64,000 nt of DNA from Thermococcus sp. AM4 (GCF_000151205.2 NC_016051.1:1240001-1304000), one strand, 5' to 3'; numbered from the stretch's first letter, positions 36,314 to 45,772 are shown. The notes: generated by a model not told the origin, from the letters alone. A program made the numbers and translations.

Positions 36314-36394
36314 GTTTAAAACTAAAACTAAGTTACTTGTACCCCCACAGATTAGAGCCCCTCTATCTCCCTCAGCCTCTCAAAGTCTCCGCGG

Positions 36395-37780
36395 TTACTG
36401 GTCTCCTGACAACTGCCCCTCAAAGTCATCCAAGTCCCAAACTAAAAAGCCCTCTCCCCTCAGCTCCTCTTTCCCTTCAACCTTCCTGGCCACAAGCCCG
36501 TAGCTCTTCCTCCAGCCTTCCAGCTCGACTAGCTCTGCTTTCCGCTCCAAGTCCTTCAGAATCCCCCGCGCTTCTCGCTCGCTCAAATCCTTCCACTTTA
36601 CCTCAACGAAGAGAGCATTCTTCCCCCTCTCTTTGAGGGCGACGAGATCAATTTCCTCTCCTTTCTTCCACCATCTGCCAATTTTCGTGAACTTAAAGGG
36701 TAGCTTTCCACCCCTGTTCAGCTCGATGAGGAACTGCCTGGCAATCTCCTCGAACGCAAAGCCGAGATAGCAGTTGAAGTCCCGCTCGAACTCTTCGAGC
36801 GCCCCCTCCGGAAAACCGCTCTCGATTTCCTCGAAGTACGGTGCGACAAACCGGAACCAGAAAGCGAAGTAAAGATCTTTAAAACGGTAAATCCCCCTCT
36901 TTGCCTTCCTCCCAACGGGCAGTTCCCTTTTTAGAATCCCAAGGTCTTCGAGAATCCGCAGATAGCGCGCCGTGTTCTTCGGCTCGATGAAAGAATACCC
37001 CGCGATTTCATTGACGCGCGTTTTTCCCCTCGCGACCGCCTCAAGTATAGTGTAATATGTCTCTGGCTCTCTAAACTCCTCCTCAAGAAGTTCCTTCGCC
37101 TCGCGGAAGAGGAAGGCGTTCGGGTCGAAGAAGTTCCGCGTTATCTCTTCCTCGACGTTCCTTCCGCTGAAGAGCTCAAGGTACCTCGGAACACCAGAGG
37201 TCACCGCGTAGAGCTCTACCGCGTCTTCTGGAACCAAGGCCGAAAACCATTCGAAGAGGTGCCTGAAACGAAGGGGCTGAAGGTTGAGCGTCGCGTCGCT
37301 CCGGCCGTAGAGCGGGCTTGAGTAGTCGAAGAAGCTCCTCTTCAGCAGTCCGACAGAGGAAGCCGAAAGAATTAGCATGACGTCGCTTTCGGGAAGAACT
37401 TCATCAACGATGCTCTGAAACTCCGCCTCAACTTCGGAATAGCGGAGCAGATAGGAGAACTCGTCGAGGAACACAACAAGTCTGCCCTCAGCTTGGGACG
37501 CGATGAAGCGGAACGCGTCGGTAAACGTTGTGAAGTTCGGAATGGGAATCTTAAAGTGCTCCCCGATGGCCCGGTTGAGCTTCGCGAGGTTGTACTCCCA
37601 CACCCTCTTTTCGAACTGAACAGCTATGGCATCCTTGTCCTTCAAGAACTCCCTAACGAGGCGGCTTTTCCCGATTCTTCTCCTTCCCGTGACGAGAACG
37701 AGTGTGAAGTCGTCTTCGTTATAGAGCCTTTCGAGTGTTTTAAGCTCCCATTCCCTGTTTACAAATTTTCGAATCTTCAT
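36395..37780 (-). CDS. AAA ATPase with DUF234 nuclease-like C-terminus (copy A)
   Basis: A 461-residue protein of the archaeal ATPase-DUF234 family. Walker A is GRRRIGKSRLV near residue 27 and Walker B VVFLDEFSYLL near 100; a winged-helix-like region follows, then a C-terminal domain with GEEIDLVALKE and ALFVEVKWK, an Asp...Glu-X-Lys nuclease layout. I use the ATG at 37780 (MKIRKFVNR). Its end differs from the paralogues: it stops after FEGQLSGDQ, and a typical paralogue ending lies stranded just downstream. Confidence 0.85.
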   Translation of the reverse strand: MKIRKFVNREWELKTLERLYNEDDFTLVLVTGRRRIGKSRLVREFLKDKDAIAVQFEKRVWEYNLAKLNRAIGEHFKIPIPNFTTFTDAFRFIASQAEGRLVVFLDEFSYLLRYSEVEAEFQSIVDEVLPESDVMLILSASSVGLLKRSFFDYSSPLYGRSDATLNLQPLRFRHLFEWFSALVPEDAVELYAVTSGVPRYLELFSGRNVEEEITRNFFDPNAFLFREAKELLEEEFREPETYYTILEAVARGKTRVNEIAGYSFIEPKNTARYLRILEDLGILKRELPVGRKAKRGIYRFKDLYFAFWFRFVAPYFEEIESGFPEGALEEFERDFNCYLGFAFEEIARQFLIELNRGGKLPFKFTKIGRWWKKGEEIDLVALKERGKNALFVEVKWKDLSEREARGILKDLERKAELVELEGWRKSYGLVARKVEGKEELRGEGFLVWDLDDFEGQLSGDQ

Positions 37781-37848
37781 AATATAATCTGGCATCGAAA
37801 TCAATAAAAGGGTTTCGCCGGACTCATAACTCACTAATCCCCTCCGCA

Positions 37849-38991
37849 TCAATCCACGAACGCCAGGCCGTTCCAAAGCTCCCTTATCTCGCGCGTTGCG
37901 TCCGGATAAACGCGCTTGAAGGTTATCCTCCAGTAGCCGTTTCCGAGGTCCTCGATGTCCTCGATGTGGATCTTAACTCCGAGCCTCTCAAAGTGGGTAA
38001 CCATCCTGTGGGCGGTGCTCACGTTCTTCACCCTGACCCGGAAGGTCTCCTCCACCTCCCCCCCGCCGGCAACTTCGTGAATGCTCTCGACGAAGGGCTG
38101 GAGAAGGGCCCTACCGAGGGCCTTCGCGTATTCGTCGAACTCCTCGCCCCTGATGCGCTTTTCAGCCAGATAGAAGGCCAGCCTCTTGATCCTCTGCATG
38201 AAGTAGCCGTGGGGCAGATCAAAGAATATGTGGGAGCCTATCCTGATGTCGTTGATGTTGGCGTAGGGCGTCACGTACTTCGCTATCCTCCGCATATCGG
38301 GCGTCTTCATCACGATGCCCTCTCTGCCCTCCCCGCTCAGCCTCTCGATGAGGTCGTAGAGCTCATCCATCCTCGAGCGGTCGTAGAGACCGAAGACCTC
38401 CACGTGATCAATGCCGTACTCCTCCGCAAGTTTGAGCCTCTCCTCAACTGGAACGCTCCTGCCGGTTCCCTTTTCCTGAACGTCGAACAGGAAGAACTTG
38501 ATGTCCTCTTTGACGTAGGGCGGTCCCTCAACGAGGTAAGGGCTCTCCGGCCCGGCCATCTCGCCAACGAGAATCAGGTTGGGGTAGTCCCTGAAGAACT
38601 CCTCATTAACGAAGTCGAGGATCCTCTCGGTCGTGAAGGGACAGACGAAACCGCCCCTCGTGAGCGCCAAAATCCTGCCCCTGACCTTGACGACGCGAAC
38701 GTTGTAGCCGTCGACCTTCTCCTCGACGTAGAAGGGTCTGCCCTTGAAAACCCGCCTTATCCCGTTCTCAAGCTGGACGATCCTCTTTATGTGCGGAAAA
38801 CCCGCGACGACGGTGCCGTCCTCGAATACAACGGTCCCCCTCCTGAACCCCCTGGCCGAATCGCGGAAGCGGAGGTATCTTATGCCCTCGAACTCGTCTT
38901 CCATAAGGCCGCCCTTGCCCTCAAGGATTTCAAGCCTCTCCTCCGGGAGGCCGAGTTTCAGGAGGAGGTTTCGAAACGTCGAACCGACCAT
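37849..38991 (-). CDS. ATP-dependent RNA ligase (Rnl3 family)
   Basis: A 380-residue nucleotidyltransferase. The ligase lysine motif is YVEEKVDGYNVRVV near residue 97; LVGEMAGPES, FFLFDVQ and GREGIVMKTPDM form the later nucleotide-binding motifs, with KYVTPYAN as the distal one. The C-terminal domain resembles the Pyrococcus dimeric ligase that circularises RNA ends. It lies between the STAND regulator and ATPase copy A, on the same strand. Confidence 0.92.
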   Translation of the reverse strand: MVGSTFRNLLLKLGLPEERLEILEGKGGLMEDEFEGIRYLRFRDSARGFRRGTVVFEDGTVVAGFPHIKRIVQLENGIRRVFKGRPFYVEEKVDGYNVRVVKVRGRILALTRGGFVCPFTTERILDFVNEEFFRDYPNLILVGEMAGPESPYLVEGPPYVKEDIKFFLFDVQEKGTGRSVPVEERLKLAEEYGIDHVEVFGLYDRSRMDELYDLIERLSGEGREGIVMKTPDMRRIAKYVTPYANINDIRIGSHIFFDLPHGYFMQRIKRLAFYLAEKRIRGEEFDEYAKALGRALLQPFVESIHEVAGGGEVEETFRVRVKNVSTAHRMVTHFERLGVKIHIEDIEDLGNGYWRITFKRVYPDATREIRELWNGLAFVD

Positions 38992-39021
38992 TCTCCCACC
39001 GGAGAAAATAGGGGGCCATCG

Positions 39022-41295
39022 TTAATAATCGTTATGAATAACCCTCAGGTCAAAGACCCTGCCCAGCTCGTGGAGAACCGCATCGTACAGCCATTCGTAC
39101 TTCCCCAGATGCTCCCTCCCCCTGCGGAAGTACTCCCCTCCGTCGTCGCCCATCAGCTCCCTCACCGCACCGAGGAAGAGATAACCAGCCCACGCGAGGG
39201 GATAGTTCGTGCTCTGGGCCAGCGCTATCATTTTTTCGGCGTTTCTCTCAGCCTCCTCCAGCTCGCCGAGCCCTATGAGGGCAACGGTCATGTAGGCAAG
39301 GGAATCAACGGCCCTGCGGTAGTTCTTGATCCTGAGGAAGTACTCCGAAGCCTCACCCGCCAGCTCCGCGGCCTTTCCGTAATCGCCCAGGTTGTAGTAA
39401 GCCTTTGAGAGCTCAAAGCGGGCCATGCTGGCGCTGAAGGTCAGACCGCTGGCGAGGGAGAACTCGAGGGCTCGAAGGTAGTAGTCAACGCCCTTGCCGC
39501 ACTCGCCCATCTCGCAGTAAACGTCACCAACGTGGAAGAGCACCTTAACTTCCCGCTCCGGATCCGGCGGGAGGAGTTTTAAGACCTCCATCTCCCGCAC
39601 GGCGCTCCTCAACGCCCCCTCCAGATCGCCGGTGTAGTAATCGTACTTCGTCCGCTCCATGTGGTACCAGAGCCAGACGAGTGGATCGTTCAGGGTCTCG
39701 GCTATGGCCTCGGTCCGTTTGAGGTATTCCCTGGCCTTCTCGAACTCGTTCCTTTCGATGTAGAGGTCGCTGAGGTAGCTAAGCACGTTGGCGAGGTGAA
39801 TTCCGTCCAGCCCATCGAGGGCCTTCAGCCACAGCTCCTCCGCCCTGTCGAAGAAGCCCCTCTGGAAGTACACCTCCGCGATTTCGGAATCAACGTAGGG
39901 GCTTTCCTCGGCCTCGCTTAAAACCCTCAGATAAGCAGTTGGAAAGTCGGCTATGAGGTGGTTGAACCTCCGTATCCTCGTCTCCGTCAGATCCCTAAAC
40001 CTCTCAAACCTTCCCGACCGGATCGTGTACCTGAACGCCCTTATGAAGTCTGTGGGGGAGTTCTTAGAGAGCAGATACTCGGCGTACTCAAGGTAATAAT
40101 CCCGCTCGTCCCCGTGAAAGCCCTTCCTCGCGAGGCTTCGCACCAGATCGTGGAGGAAGTAGCTTTCACCGCTCCGCTCCACCAGCCCCTTCCTCAGGAG
40201 GGAGTAGAGGACGGGAAAGGTGTTTCTCCTCCCGTAGAGGCGCTTGATTGCATCGTATTCGAGGGGCTCCTCAAATAGGGCCATGAGGGAGAGCATCTCC
40301 CTCTCATCTTCCGTCAGGGAACCGTAGGCCTCCGCAAAGATAGCATCGAAGAAGTTCCCGATGTCACCACGGGTTCCGCCCCCAGCCTCGGCGTAGAGGT
40401 TGAGGGCGAGGGGATGCCCTCGCGTCACGCCGTAGAGCTTCGCAAACTCATCCGGCTCCATCTCGACGCCCCGACTCCTCAGGAGCTCGTAGGCGTCCTC
40501 GGGTTCAAGGCCCCTGAGGTGGAGGTAAAGGAGGTTGTCCCACAGACCGAGGTTGGGCCTCTCGCGCGAGAGGAGCACGAGTTTTCCGTTCCTCAGCCTC
40601 GACGACAGGAAGGAAACGAGCCTCAGGATAACGTCATCCCGGCACTTGTGAAGGTCATCGAGGACTATCTTCGCCCCGGTTTCCTCAATTCCCTCAAGGA
40701 TGAGCTCAAAGATAGCCCTCTCCTCCCTGCCACCTCCCCGGAGGTAGTCGAGGAGGAGCGAGTAACCCCTCGTGTTCAGGAAGAGCCCGAGCTGCCAGGC
40801 CAGGTAGTCAAAGCCCTCCACCCCGGTCATCTGGTACCAGAAGGCGTCTCCAAAGACCCTGGCGGCGAGGCTGGTCTTCCCTATGCCCGCCATTCCATAT
40901 ATCACTATAACGCTCTCCTCCGCCGAGACCAGCCGAGAAACCTCCAAGCTTCTGCCAACGAAGAGGCCAACCCGGGGAAGCCTCTCCTCGAGCAGGGGAA
41001 CTTCGTAGCGAACGCGGTTCGACGTCTGGAGAACCACGCCGCCGGGTTCAAAGCTTATCCGGAGTTCCCCAACTTTGAGGGAGTAGACCCTAACGTTCCT
41101 CCCCCTTACCCTGACCCATCTGCCCTCCACGAGCCCGAGGCGCTCCATGAGTCGAAGCCGCCTCGACACGTCGGTCTCGTCCCTCTGGAGGATGCGGGCG
41201 AGCTCGCGAGGATTAAAGGAGCCCGACTTGAGTACGGAGAGTATCTGAAGGTTCGTCTCGTTGGAGATGATCCTCAGCATCTTCACCGTGTCCAT
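39022..41295 (-). CDS. STAND-type ATPase regulator: winged helix, NTPase, TPR repeats
   Basis: A 757-residue protein: an ArsR/MarR-like helix-turn-helix (FNPRELARILQRDETDVSRRLRLM) at residues 10-60, a STAND NTPase with IVIYGMAGIGKTSLA near 131 and IVLDDLHKC Walker B, then from about residue 430 a run of TPR-like helical repeats (RGFFDRAEELWLKALDGL; LGDYGKAAELAGEA). It should switch transcription upon sensing a ligand. I start at ATG 41295 behind AAGGTG. An inverted repeat overlaps the start. Confidence 0.87.
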   Translation of the reverse strand: MDTVKMLRIISNETNLQILSVLKSGSFNPRELARILQRDETDVSRRLRLMERLGLVEGRWVRVRGRNVRVYSLKVGELRISFEPGGVVLQTSNRVRYEVPLLEERLPRVGLFVGRSLEVSRLVSAEESVIVIYGMAGIGKTSLAARVFGDAFWYQMTGVEGFDYLAWQLGLFLNTRGYSLLLDYLRGGGREERAIFELILEGIEETGAKIVLDDLHKCRDDVILRLVSFLSSRLRNGKLVLLSRERPNLGLWDNLLYLHLRGLEPEDAYELLRSRGVEMEPDEFAKLYGVTRGHPLALNLYAEAGGGTRGDIGNFFDAIFAEAYGSLTEDEREMLSLMALFEEPLEYDAIKRLYGRRNTFPVLYSLLRKGLVERSGESYFLHDLVRSLARKGFHGDERDYYLEYAEYLLSKNSPTDFIRAFRYTIRSGRFERFRDLTETRIRRFNHLIADFPTAYLRVLSEAEESPYVDSEIAEVYFQRGFFDRAEELWLKALDGLDGIHLANVLSYLSDLYIERNEFEKAREYLKRTEAIAETLNDPLVWLWYHMERTKYDYYTGDLEGALRSAVREMEVLKLLPPDPEREVKVLFHVGDVYCEMGECGKGVDYYLRALEFSLASGLTFSASMARFELSKAYYNLGDYGKAAELAGEASEYFLRIKNYRRAVDSLAYMTVALIGLGELEEAERNAEKMIALAQSTNYPLAWAGYLFLGAVRELMGDDGGEYFRRGREHLGKYEWLYDAVLHELGRVFDLRVIHNDY

Positions 41296-41304
41296 CGAGG
41301 ACAC
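41288..41304 (-). promoter_or_regulatory. Inverted repeat across the start of the STAND regulator
   Basis: Arms GTGTCC (41288-41293) and GGACAC (41299-41304) separated by five bases, covering the start codon and the ribosome binding site. It may be a site for the regulator's own helix-turn-helix; this is inference. Confidence 0.4.
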
Positions 41305-41353
41305 CTTAATCCCTCTACGCGCCCGAACTACTTATGGGTATCGAAAAAGAAAA

Positions 41354-41500
41354 TCAGCGGGGGCGCTCCTTCATCGCCTCACTGATCTGTTTCATTATGA
41401 AGCTCTCCTCAGCCCGGAGCACCTTGATGACGGTTTCTCTGTTGAGGTTTGTTTCCTTCACTATGTAATCCACAAGCTCCCTCCTGACCCTCGCGAGCAT
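41354..41500 (-). CDS. 48-residue protein, end of the exported transglutaminase operon
   Basis: A short frame from ATG 41500 to TGA 41354, found by reading the minus strand: 48 residues, basic and helical (MLARVRRELVDYIVKETNLN at the start). GGGGGTGA lies just before the ATG, overlapping the stop of the upstream gene, which argues that it is translated. The pattern suggests a small helix-turn-helix-like or membrane-peripheral peptide. No family is known to me. Confidence 0.6.
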   Translation of the reverse strand: MLARVRRELVDYIVKETNLNRETVIKVLRAEESFIMKQISEAMKERPR

Positions 41501-41502
41501 GT

Positions 41503-42111
41503 TCACCCCCTCTTGGGGAAGTTGAGGACGACGAGGCCAACGAGGGAAACCGCAACGAGGCCGAGGTAGACGGGGTTCCTTCCTCCCCCAGATGGAAGCT
41601 CGTACTTGACGATCCCGTCCTCGAACCTGATGTTCTTCGCCCCCTTCGGCAGGACCAGGGTTATCGTCTCAACGAGCCTGCCCTGACCGCCGAGTATGGG
41701 CTCAACGGTCGTCAGCACCAGCGTGTTCCCGTTCTGGGCTGAGAGGGTGGTGTCCTTGCCGCCGACCTTTATCTCCCAGTGGGATCCCCTGTTTATGGCC
41801 GCCCCAAGCATCGTGTAAGTTGAGGTGATCCTGTTGTTCGTGTCGTCCCACTCGATCTTCATCCCCTCGTACTGAGTATCGGTTCTCTTGTTCTCGAACT
41901 CCCTTTTCAGCATGTACGTGGTCGGGTAGCTCTGCTTCATCTGGAGGTAGAGGTTCGGGGTGAACTTCCAGACCTCCTCAACCTGCGCGTTGCCGGCCTC
42001 GTCCACGACCATCTTCATCGTGCCGTCTATCTTGTACTCGACGATCTTAACGTCCTGGGCAACCGCGAGGGGAACGATCAGGAGCAGGAGTAGAGGAACG
42101 AGCCACCTCAT
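41503..42111 (-). CDS. Hypothetical exported protein with C-terminal membrane anchor
   Basis: A 202-residue protein with a signal peptide (RWLVPLLLLLIVPLAVAQ), a beta-rich exterior domain (KIVEYKIDGTMKMVVDEAGN) and a C-terminal membrane segment (VYLGLVAVSLVGLVVLNF) ending KRG. I start at ATG 42111 with GGTGAT ahead. It overlaps the upstream transglutaminase-like gene stop and belongs to the same operon. Confidence 0.68.
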   Translation of the reverse strand: MRWLVPLLLLLIVPLAVAQDVKIVEYKIDGTMKMVVDEAGNAQVEEVWKFTPNLYLQMKQSYPTTYMLKREFENKRTDTQYEGMKIEWDDTNNRITSTYTMLGAAINRGSHWEIKVGGKDTTLSAQNGNTLVLTTVEPILGGQGRLVETITLVLPKGAKNIRFEDGIVKYELPSGGGRNPVYLGLVAVSLVGLVVLNFPKRG

Positions 42112-42116
42112 CCCCA

Positions 42117-43724
42117 TCACCCCAGCCTGAAGGTGCTCACGATCTCCTCGCCGAGCTGGTTGTACTCCTCGTTGTTCCTCGGGAAGGCGTAGACGACGGC
42201 AAAGCCAAGGCCGTTGGCGGTGAAGTAGCGAGCAACCGCTGCGTAGTCACCCTGTCCAGAGGAGAGCGAGTAGAGAACAGTGTAAACGTCCATACCCGCA
42301 ATCGTCGAGTGCGTCTCCTGCCGGGCGTTTATCTCAACGCCGCTCTGGGCGAGGCTGTTCTCAAAGGCGCTCACCATGTCCTCCACACCAACCCCCTGGG
42401 AGTAGAGCACCATGAACTCGAAGTTTCCGTCGGGGCTGGAGAGATAGACCATTCCCTCGTACTCGTCCGGGGCATTCCAGCCGGCCGGGTACTGGAACGA
42501 GAAGTACTGGCCCCTGTAGGCTACCCATTCCCCTCCGTTGTTTCCGCCGTTGCCCCCGGTATTCCCCCCGGTGTTGCCCGCGTTTCCATTGTTCTGGTTT
42601 CCCGCGTTTCCGCCGTTGTTCTGCGGGAGGCTTATCCCCCACTTGGTCAGCACGTCCGCCGGAAGCTCCGGGAGCTCCGGGGGAACGACGCCCGAGGCGT
42701 GAAGGGACGCGACGTCTATTATGATGTGGGGCCCGCTCATGGCCATCTGCCAGCTCTTCTGAACGCCGACCTGAACTGCCTCCTGGAAGGACGCGCCGTC
42801 GTTTATCGCCGTCGTTTCCACAGGTATTATCGTTCCGCTCGGGAGTTCGATGAGGGGGAAGGCATGCCCCGGGATCAGAACGATGTAGGCCTTTAAACCC
42901 TGGGACATGGCCAGCGAGGAGAACCACAGCGCGAGGTCTATGCACGTTCCGCTCTTGTCCCGTATCACGTCCCTGGGAAACATTATGTGCTCGGAGAACT
43001 TTCCGGTCCAATAACCTTCGGCCTCAGTCTTGTATGAAAAACCGTTCAACCTCGCCAGCTCCCACATGCCGCTGAGACTCTTTATGGCCTCCTCATCGCT
43101 CAGGCTCGCTCCGGCTCCACCGGCCAGTTTGTTCCCCAGATCCGCGAACTCCCTCACCACAGGATCGCTCGGCGTTACCCACGCAGCCAGGAGGGGGGCG
43201 TTGCTGAAGGTGTCGTAAAAACTCCCCGTGCTCTCCTCGGGCGCGAGGGAAGAGAAGACGAAGTCGTTTACCCCCAGTATCGTCAGGGATTTTGTTACGC
43301 TTTCCTCCCTGGTTTTCCCGTTCACCTCGTAGGTTATGGTTATCCTGAGGTTCGAGGGGGTCGCGGCCGTTAGCTTCGTGACCTCACTCGACAGTATCGG
43401 GTAATAGAGGTCAACGATAGCTCCCCCTGGCACGAGAACGGGATAGCTCTTCACCGTTTCGGGGGCGTAGTTGTCTATCGAGTACCTGATCCTGATGTTC
43501 CTTATCGGCCCGTTTCCGGTGTTCCTGAGGAGGACCTTGGCAACCCAGAAACCGAGCTTCGGATTGCCGTAGACCTTGTAGGCACCAGAGGTTATCTGCT
43601 CGATCGAGTAGACCTTGTACTCAAGCCTTCCCTCTCCCTTTCCCCCAAAGGCGCCGACGTAGCCTGCCAGCCCAAAAACCAAGAGGATTACCAGAGCAAC
43701 CGAACCTATCACTCGGGGGTTCAT
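42117..43724 (-). CDS. Exported transglutaminase-like protein with N/G linker and PsbP-like end
   Basis: A 535-residue protein: N-terminal anchor (VALVILLVFGLAGYVGAF), a beta domain with conserved tandem-repeat features (KVLLRNTGNGPIRNIRIRYS), a transglutaminase-like core (DKSGTCIDLALWFSSLA, with Cys, then PGHAFPLIE and PVETTAIND giving His and acidic residue), an Asn/Gly-rich linker of about 30 residues, and a final domain (YFSFQYPAGWNAP) like PsbP. It would act outside the cell. I start at ATG 43724 behind GGTGAT. Confidence 0.8.
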   Translation of the reverse strand: MNPRVIGSVALVILLVFGLAGYVGAFGGKGEGRLEYKVYSIEQITSGAYKVYGNPKLGFWVAKVLLRNTGNGPIRNIRIRYSIDNYAPETVKSYPVLVPGGAIVDLYYPILSSEVTKLTAATPSNLRITITYEVNGKTREESVTKSLTILGVNDFVFSSLAPEESTGSFYDTFSNAPLLAAWVTPSDPVVREFADLGNKLAGGAGASLSDEEAIKSLSGMWELARLNGFSYKTEAEGYWTGKFSEHIMFPRDVIRDKSGTCIDLALWFSSLAMSQGLKAYIVLIPGHAFPLIELPSGTIIPVETTAINDGASFQEAVQVGVQKSWQMAMSGPHIIIDVASLHASGVVPPELPELPADVLTKWGISLPQNNGGNAGNQNNGNAGNTGGNTGGNGGNNGGEWVAYRGQYFSFQYPAGWNAPDEYEGMVYLSSPDGNFEFMVLYSQGVGVEDMVSAFENSLAQSGVEINARQETHSTIAGMDVYTVLYSLSSGQGDYAAVARYFTANGLGFAVVYAFPRNNEEYNQLGEEIVSTFRLG

Positions 43725-43828
43725 AGCATCACCGATCAAGAATAGGGCGAGGAGATACTTACGGCGTTGGTTTGAGAGAAATCGTCAAACCCGAACAAAC
43801 GGGGGACAAAGAAGCAAAAGGAAAACCT

Positions 43829-44377
43829 TCAGCGCTTCATCGTGGAGAGAACCTTGGTGGTGACGTCGTTGCCTTCCCTGTCGTAGATCCTGTAGTAGGC
43901 GCTGTAGGGAAGCTTCATCTTGGCCCTGTGCATGGCACCGAGGGCGAACTTGAGGTGGTTCTCGTTGACCCAGACGGTGAGTATCTTCTGGTCCTTCTTG
44001 ACGCGAGCCGCCAATCCAATCGGCTTTCCGAAGGGCCTGCGCATACCGTTTCCGTAACGGTCGGCCTTCCTTCCGGTGGCCATCGGGTTCTCCCTGAGAA
44101 CCTGGAACGGGTAAACGCGGATCTTGAAGTGGTAGTTGCTCCTTCCAACGTTCTTCTGGAGGTACCTGTTGACCTGAATACGAATCGCCTCAAGGGCGTT
44201 CTGCCTTATCTGCATCGCCTGCTCGGCGTGGAGGCTGACCTCGTACTGGAACTCGGCAGAGAGGTTGCCCATGTCGAATATCGTTATCTTCGGTCCCGGA
44301 GCACCGCGTATGTATTCCCTCCTCGTGTAAGCGGGCTTGTCAACGTCCCTATCAATCTTCGCTGGTCTAAGTCCCAT
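43829..44377 (-). CDS. rpl10e: 50S ribosomal protein L10e (L16 family)
   Basis: Large subunit protein of 182 residues with [25 protein letters not shown] and [20 protein letters not shown], typical of archaeal L10e/eL16. GGAGGTGAG precedes the ATG at 44377. A TATA box (CTTATAAAAG, 44430-44439) lies 53 bases upstream. It is monocistronic. Confidence 0.97.
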   Translation of the reverse strand: MGLRPAKIDRDVDKPAYTRREYIRGAPGPKITIFDMGNLSAEFQYEVSLHAEQAMQIRQNALEAIRIQVNRYLQKNVGRSNYHFKIRVYPFQVLRENPMATGRKADRYGNGMRRPFGKPIGLAARVKKDQKILTVWVNENHLKFALGAMHRAKMKLPYSAYYRIYDREGNDVTTKVLSTMKR

Positions 44378-44429
44378 AATCTCACCTCCAAATGAGCGTA
44401 ACCGGTCTGAACTTAAGCCGTTTGAGCCC

Positions 44430-44439
44430 CTTATAAAAG
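44430..44439 (-). promoter_or_regulatory. TATA box of the L10e gene
   Basis: On the minus strand CTTTTATAAG, giving a leader of about 27 bases before GGAGGTGAGATT and the start codon. Confidence 0.65.
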
Positions 44440-44449
44440 TTTTGGACTT

Positions 44450-45610
44450 TCACCCATCTTTCACCCTCGTCCCCTCGATTATCAGCCCGAGCGAAAAGGG
44501 CAGGAAGGTCAGGAGCGCGAGGTGGAGGGTTAGTCCAAAGTGGACCTCCCCGAGCGAGTAAGCCAAGCCGAAGAGCATTCCGCCGATGAAGGTCGAGAGG
44601 TTCTGAACCGCGTTCACGCCGCCTATCGCGAGCGAGGAGCGGTGGTAGGAAGCTAAAACCTTCCGCGAAATCGGCCTGAAGCTCTGGAAGGCGAAAAGGG
44701 CCAGAAAAATTCCAAGGAAAACTGTCGGTGCGGTCTTTATCGACGCTAAAATCGGCGATATTCCCGCGAGCAACGCTGTGAGTTTCACCATCCTCGCCTC
44801 GCTCCTCACATCGGCGAGCCACGAGACGAAGTAGCTGAGCAACGCCGAGAGGAACCCCGTCCAGCCGAGCAAAACTGCGGTTCTCTCCTTGCTCAGCCCC
44901 AGAGCCTCCGAGACGTAGACGTAGGTTATCTCGCCCGAGGTGAAGGCCACTATAACCGCCATCAGCGAGGCAATCGTTAGAACCCTCTTCGGGTTCAGGC
45001 TCGGGCTCTCGCCGTCCGGCGTTTTCTTCTTCCTCGGCGTTATCAGGTCGAAGAGGAGGTAGTAGCTGAGGAGCATTATAATGCCCGTCAGGACGAAGAA
45101 CGCCGAGGAAATCCACATCTGGCCGGCCAAACCGAGCCCAACCGTGTAGGCGTAGACGTAGTTGCCGAGGAGAGACGCTATACTTCCGAAGAAGAAGTAA
45201 ACCGCGGTAACGCGCGCCCTTATCTCCTTCGGCGTCGTTACGGCTAAAACGAACTGGGCCATCGGCCAGCTTATTCCGTTGAGAAAGCCATTGAGGAGCT
45301 TTATTCCAACGACCTGAAGCCAGCTCGACGTGAGCGGGTAGAGCTGAACGGCTACCGCGTTCCCCATCATCGCTATCGCTCCGAGGTAGACGAGTTTCTT
45401 GCCCCGCTCAAGGACGAGACCGCCGAGGACGGACGAGAAGGCCCTCGCAAGCACAAAGGACATCGAGACGAGGGAAACCGCGAGCATGCTCGCCCTTAGA
45501 ATGTCTCGCGTGTAGAATGCTATGGCGGGGGTTGCGAGGCGAAATGCAATCGTTCCCGTGAAGGCCGAGGCGATGAGGAGCAGAATCCCGGCGAGCCTTT
45601 TGCGCTCCAC
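44450..45610 (-). CDS. Major facilitator superfamily transporter
   Basis: A 386-residue membrane protein with about twelve hydrophobic segments and a mid-loop LITPRKKKTPDGESP between halves. The MFS signature is loose: SSVLGGLVLERGKKL after segment 2 and SWLADVRSEARM after segment 8. GTG start at 45610 behind GGTGGTCTG. Substrate unknown; it is single and divergent from the aminotransferase gene. Confidence 0.87.
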   Translation of the reverse strand: MERKRLAGILLLIASAFTGTIAFRLATPAIAFYTRDILRASMLAVSLVSMSFVLARAFSSVLGGLVLERGKKLVYLGAIAMMGNAVAVQLYPLTSSWLQVVGIKLLNGFLNGISWPMAQFVLAVTTPKEIRARVTAVYFFFGSIASLLGNYVYAYTVGLGLAGQMWISSAFFVLTGIIMLLSYYLLFDLITPRKKKTPDGESPSLNPKRVLTIASLMAVIVAFTSGEITYVYVSEALGLSKERTAVLLGWTGFLSALLSYFVSWLADVRSEARMVKLTALLAGISPILASIKTAPTVFLGIFLALFAFQSFRPISRKVLASYHRSSLAIGGVNAVQNLSTFIGGMLFGLAYSLGEVHFGLTLHLALLTFLPFSLGLIIEGTRVKDG

Positions 45611-45772
45611 CAGACCACCTTCTGAACGTTACGCACTTGACTTAAAAGGGTTTGGCCCCCGAAAGTTTTTCGAAAGCCGAACCGATGGGTGCGTTTAGTT
45701 TCAGATTTTTCATGCAATTGTCGAGCGAAGACTTTTTACCGTCTTCCATCAACACGCTTCGAGGTGATTGGA

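Noticed and set aside
37771-37800. Palindromic operator for ATPase copy A like those of the other copies
   Set aside because: The region ATTATATTATG has no paired arms longer than four bases, so it does not match the pattern of the other copies.
37966-39408. Plus-strand frame of 480 codons across the RNA ligase and regulator genes
   Set aside because: The minus strand carries two genes with clear motifs; this frame crosses both and shows only Pro/Leu-rich text.
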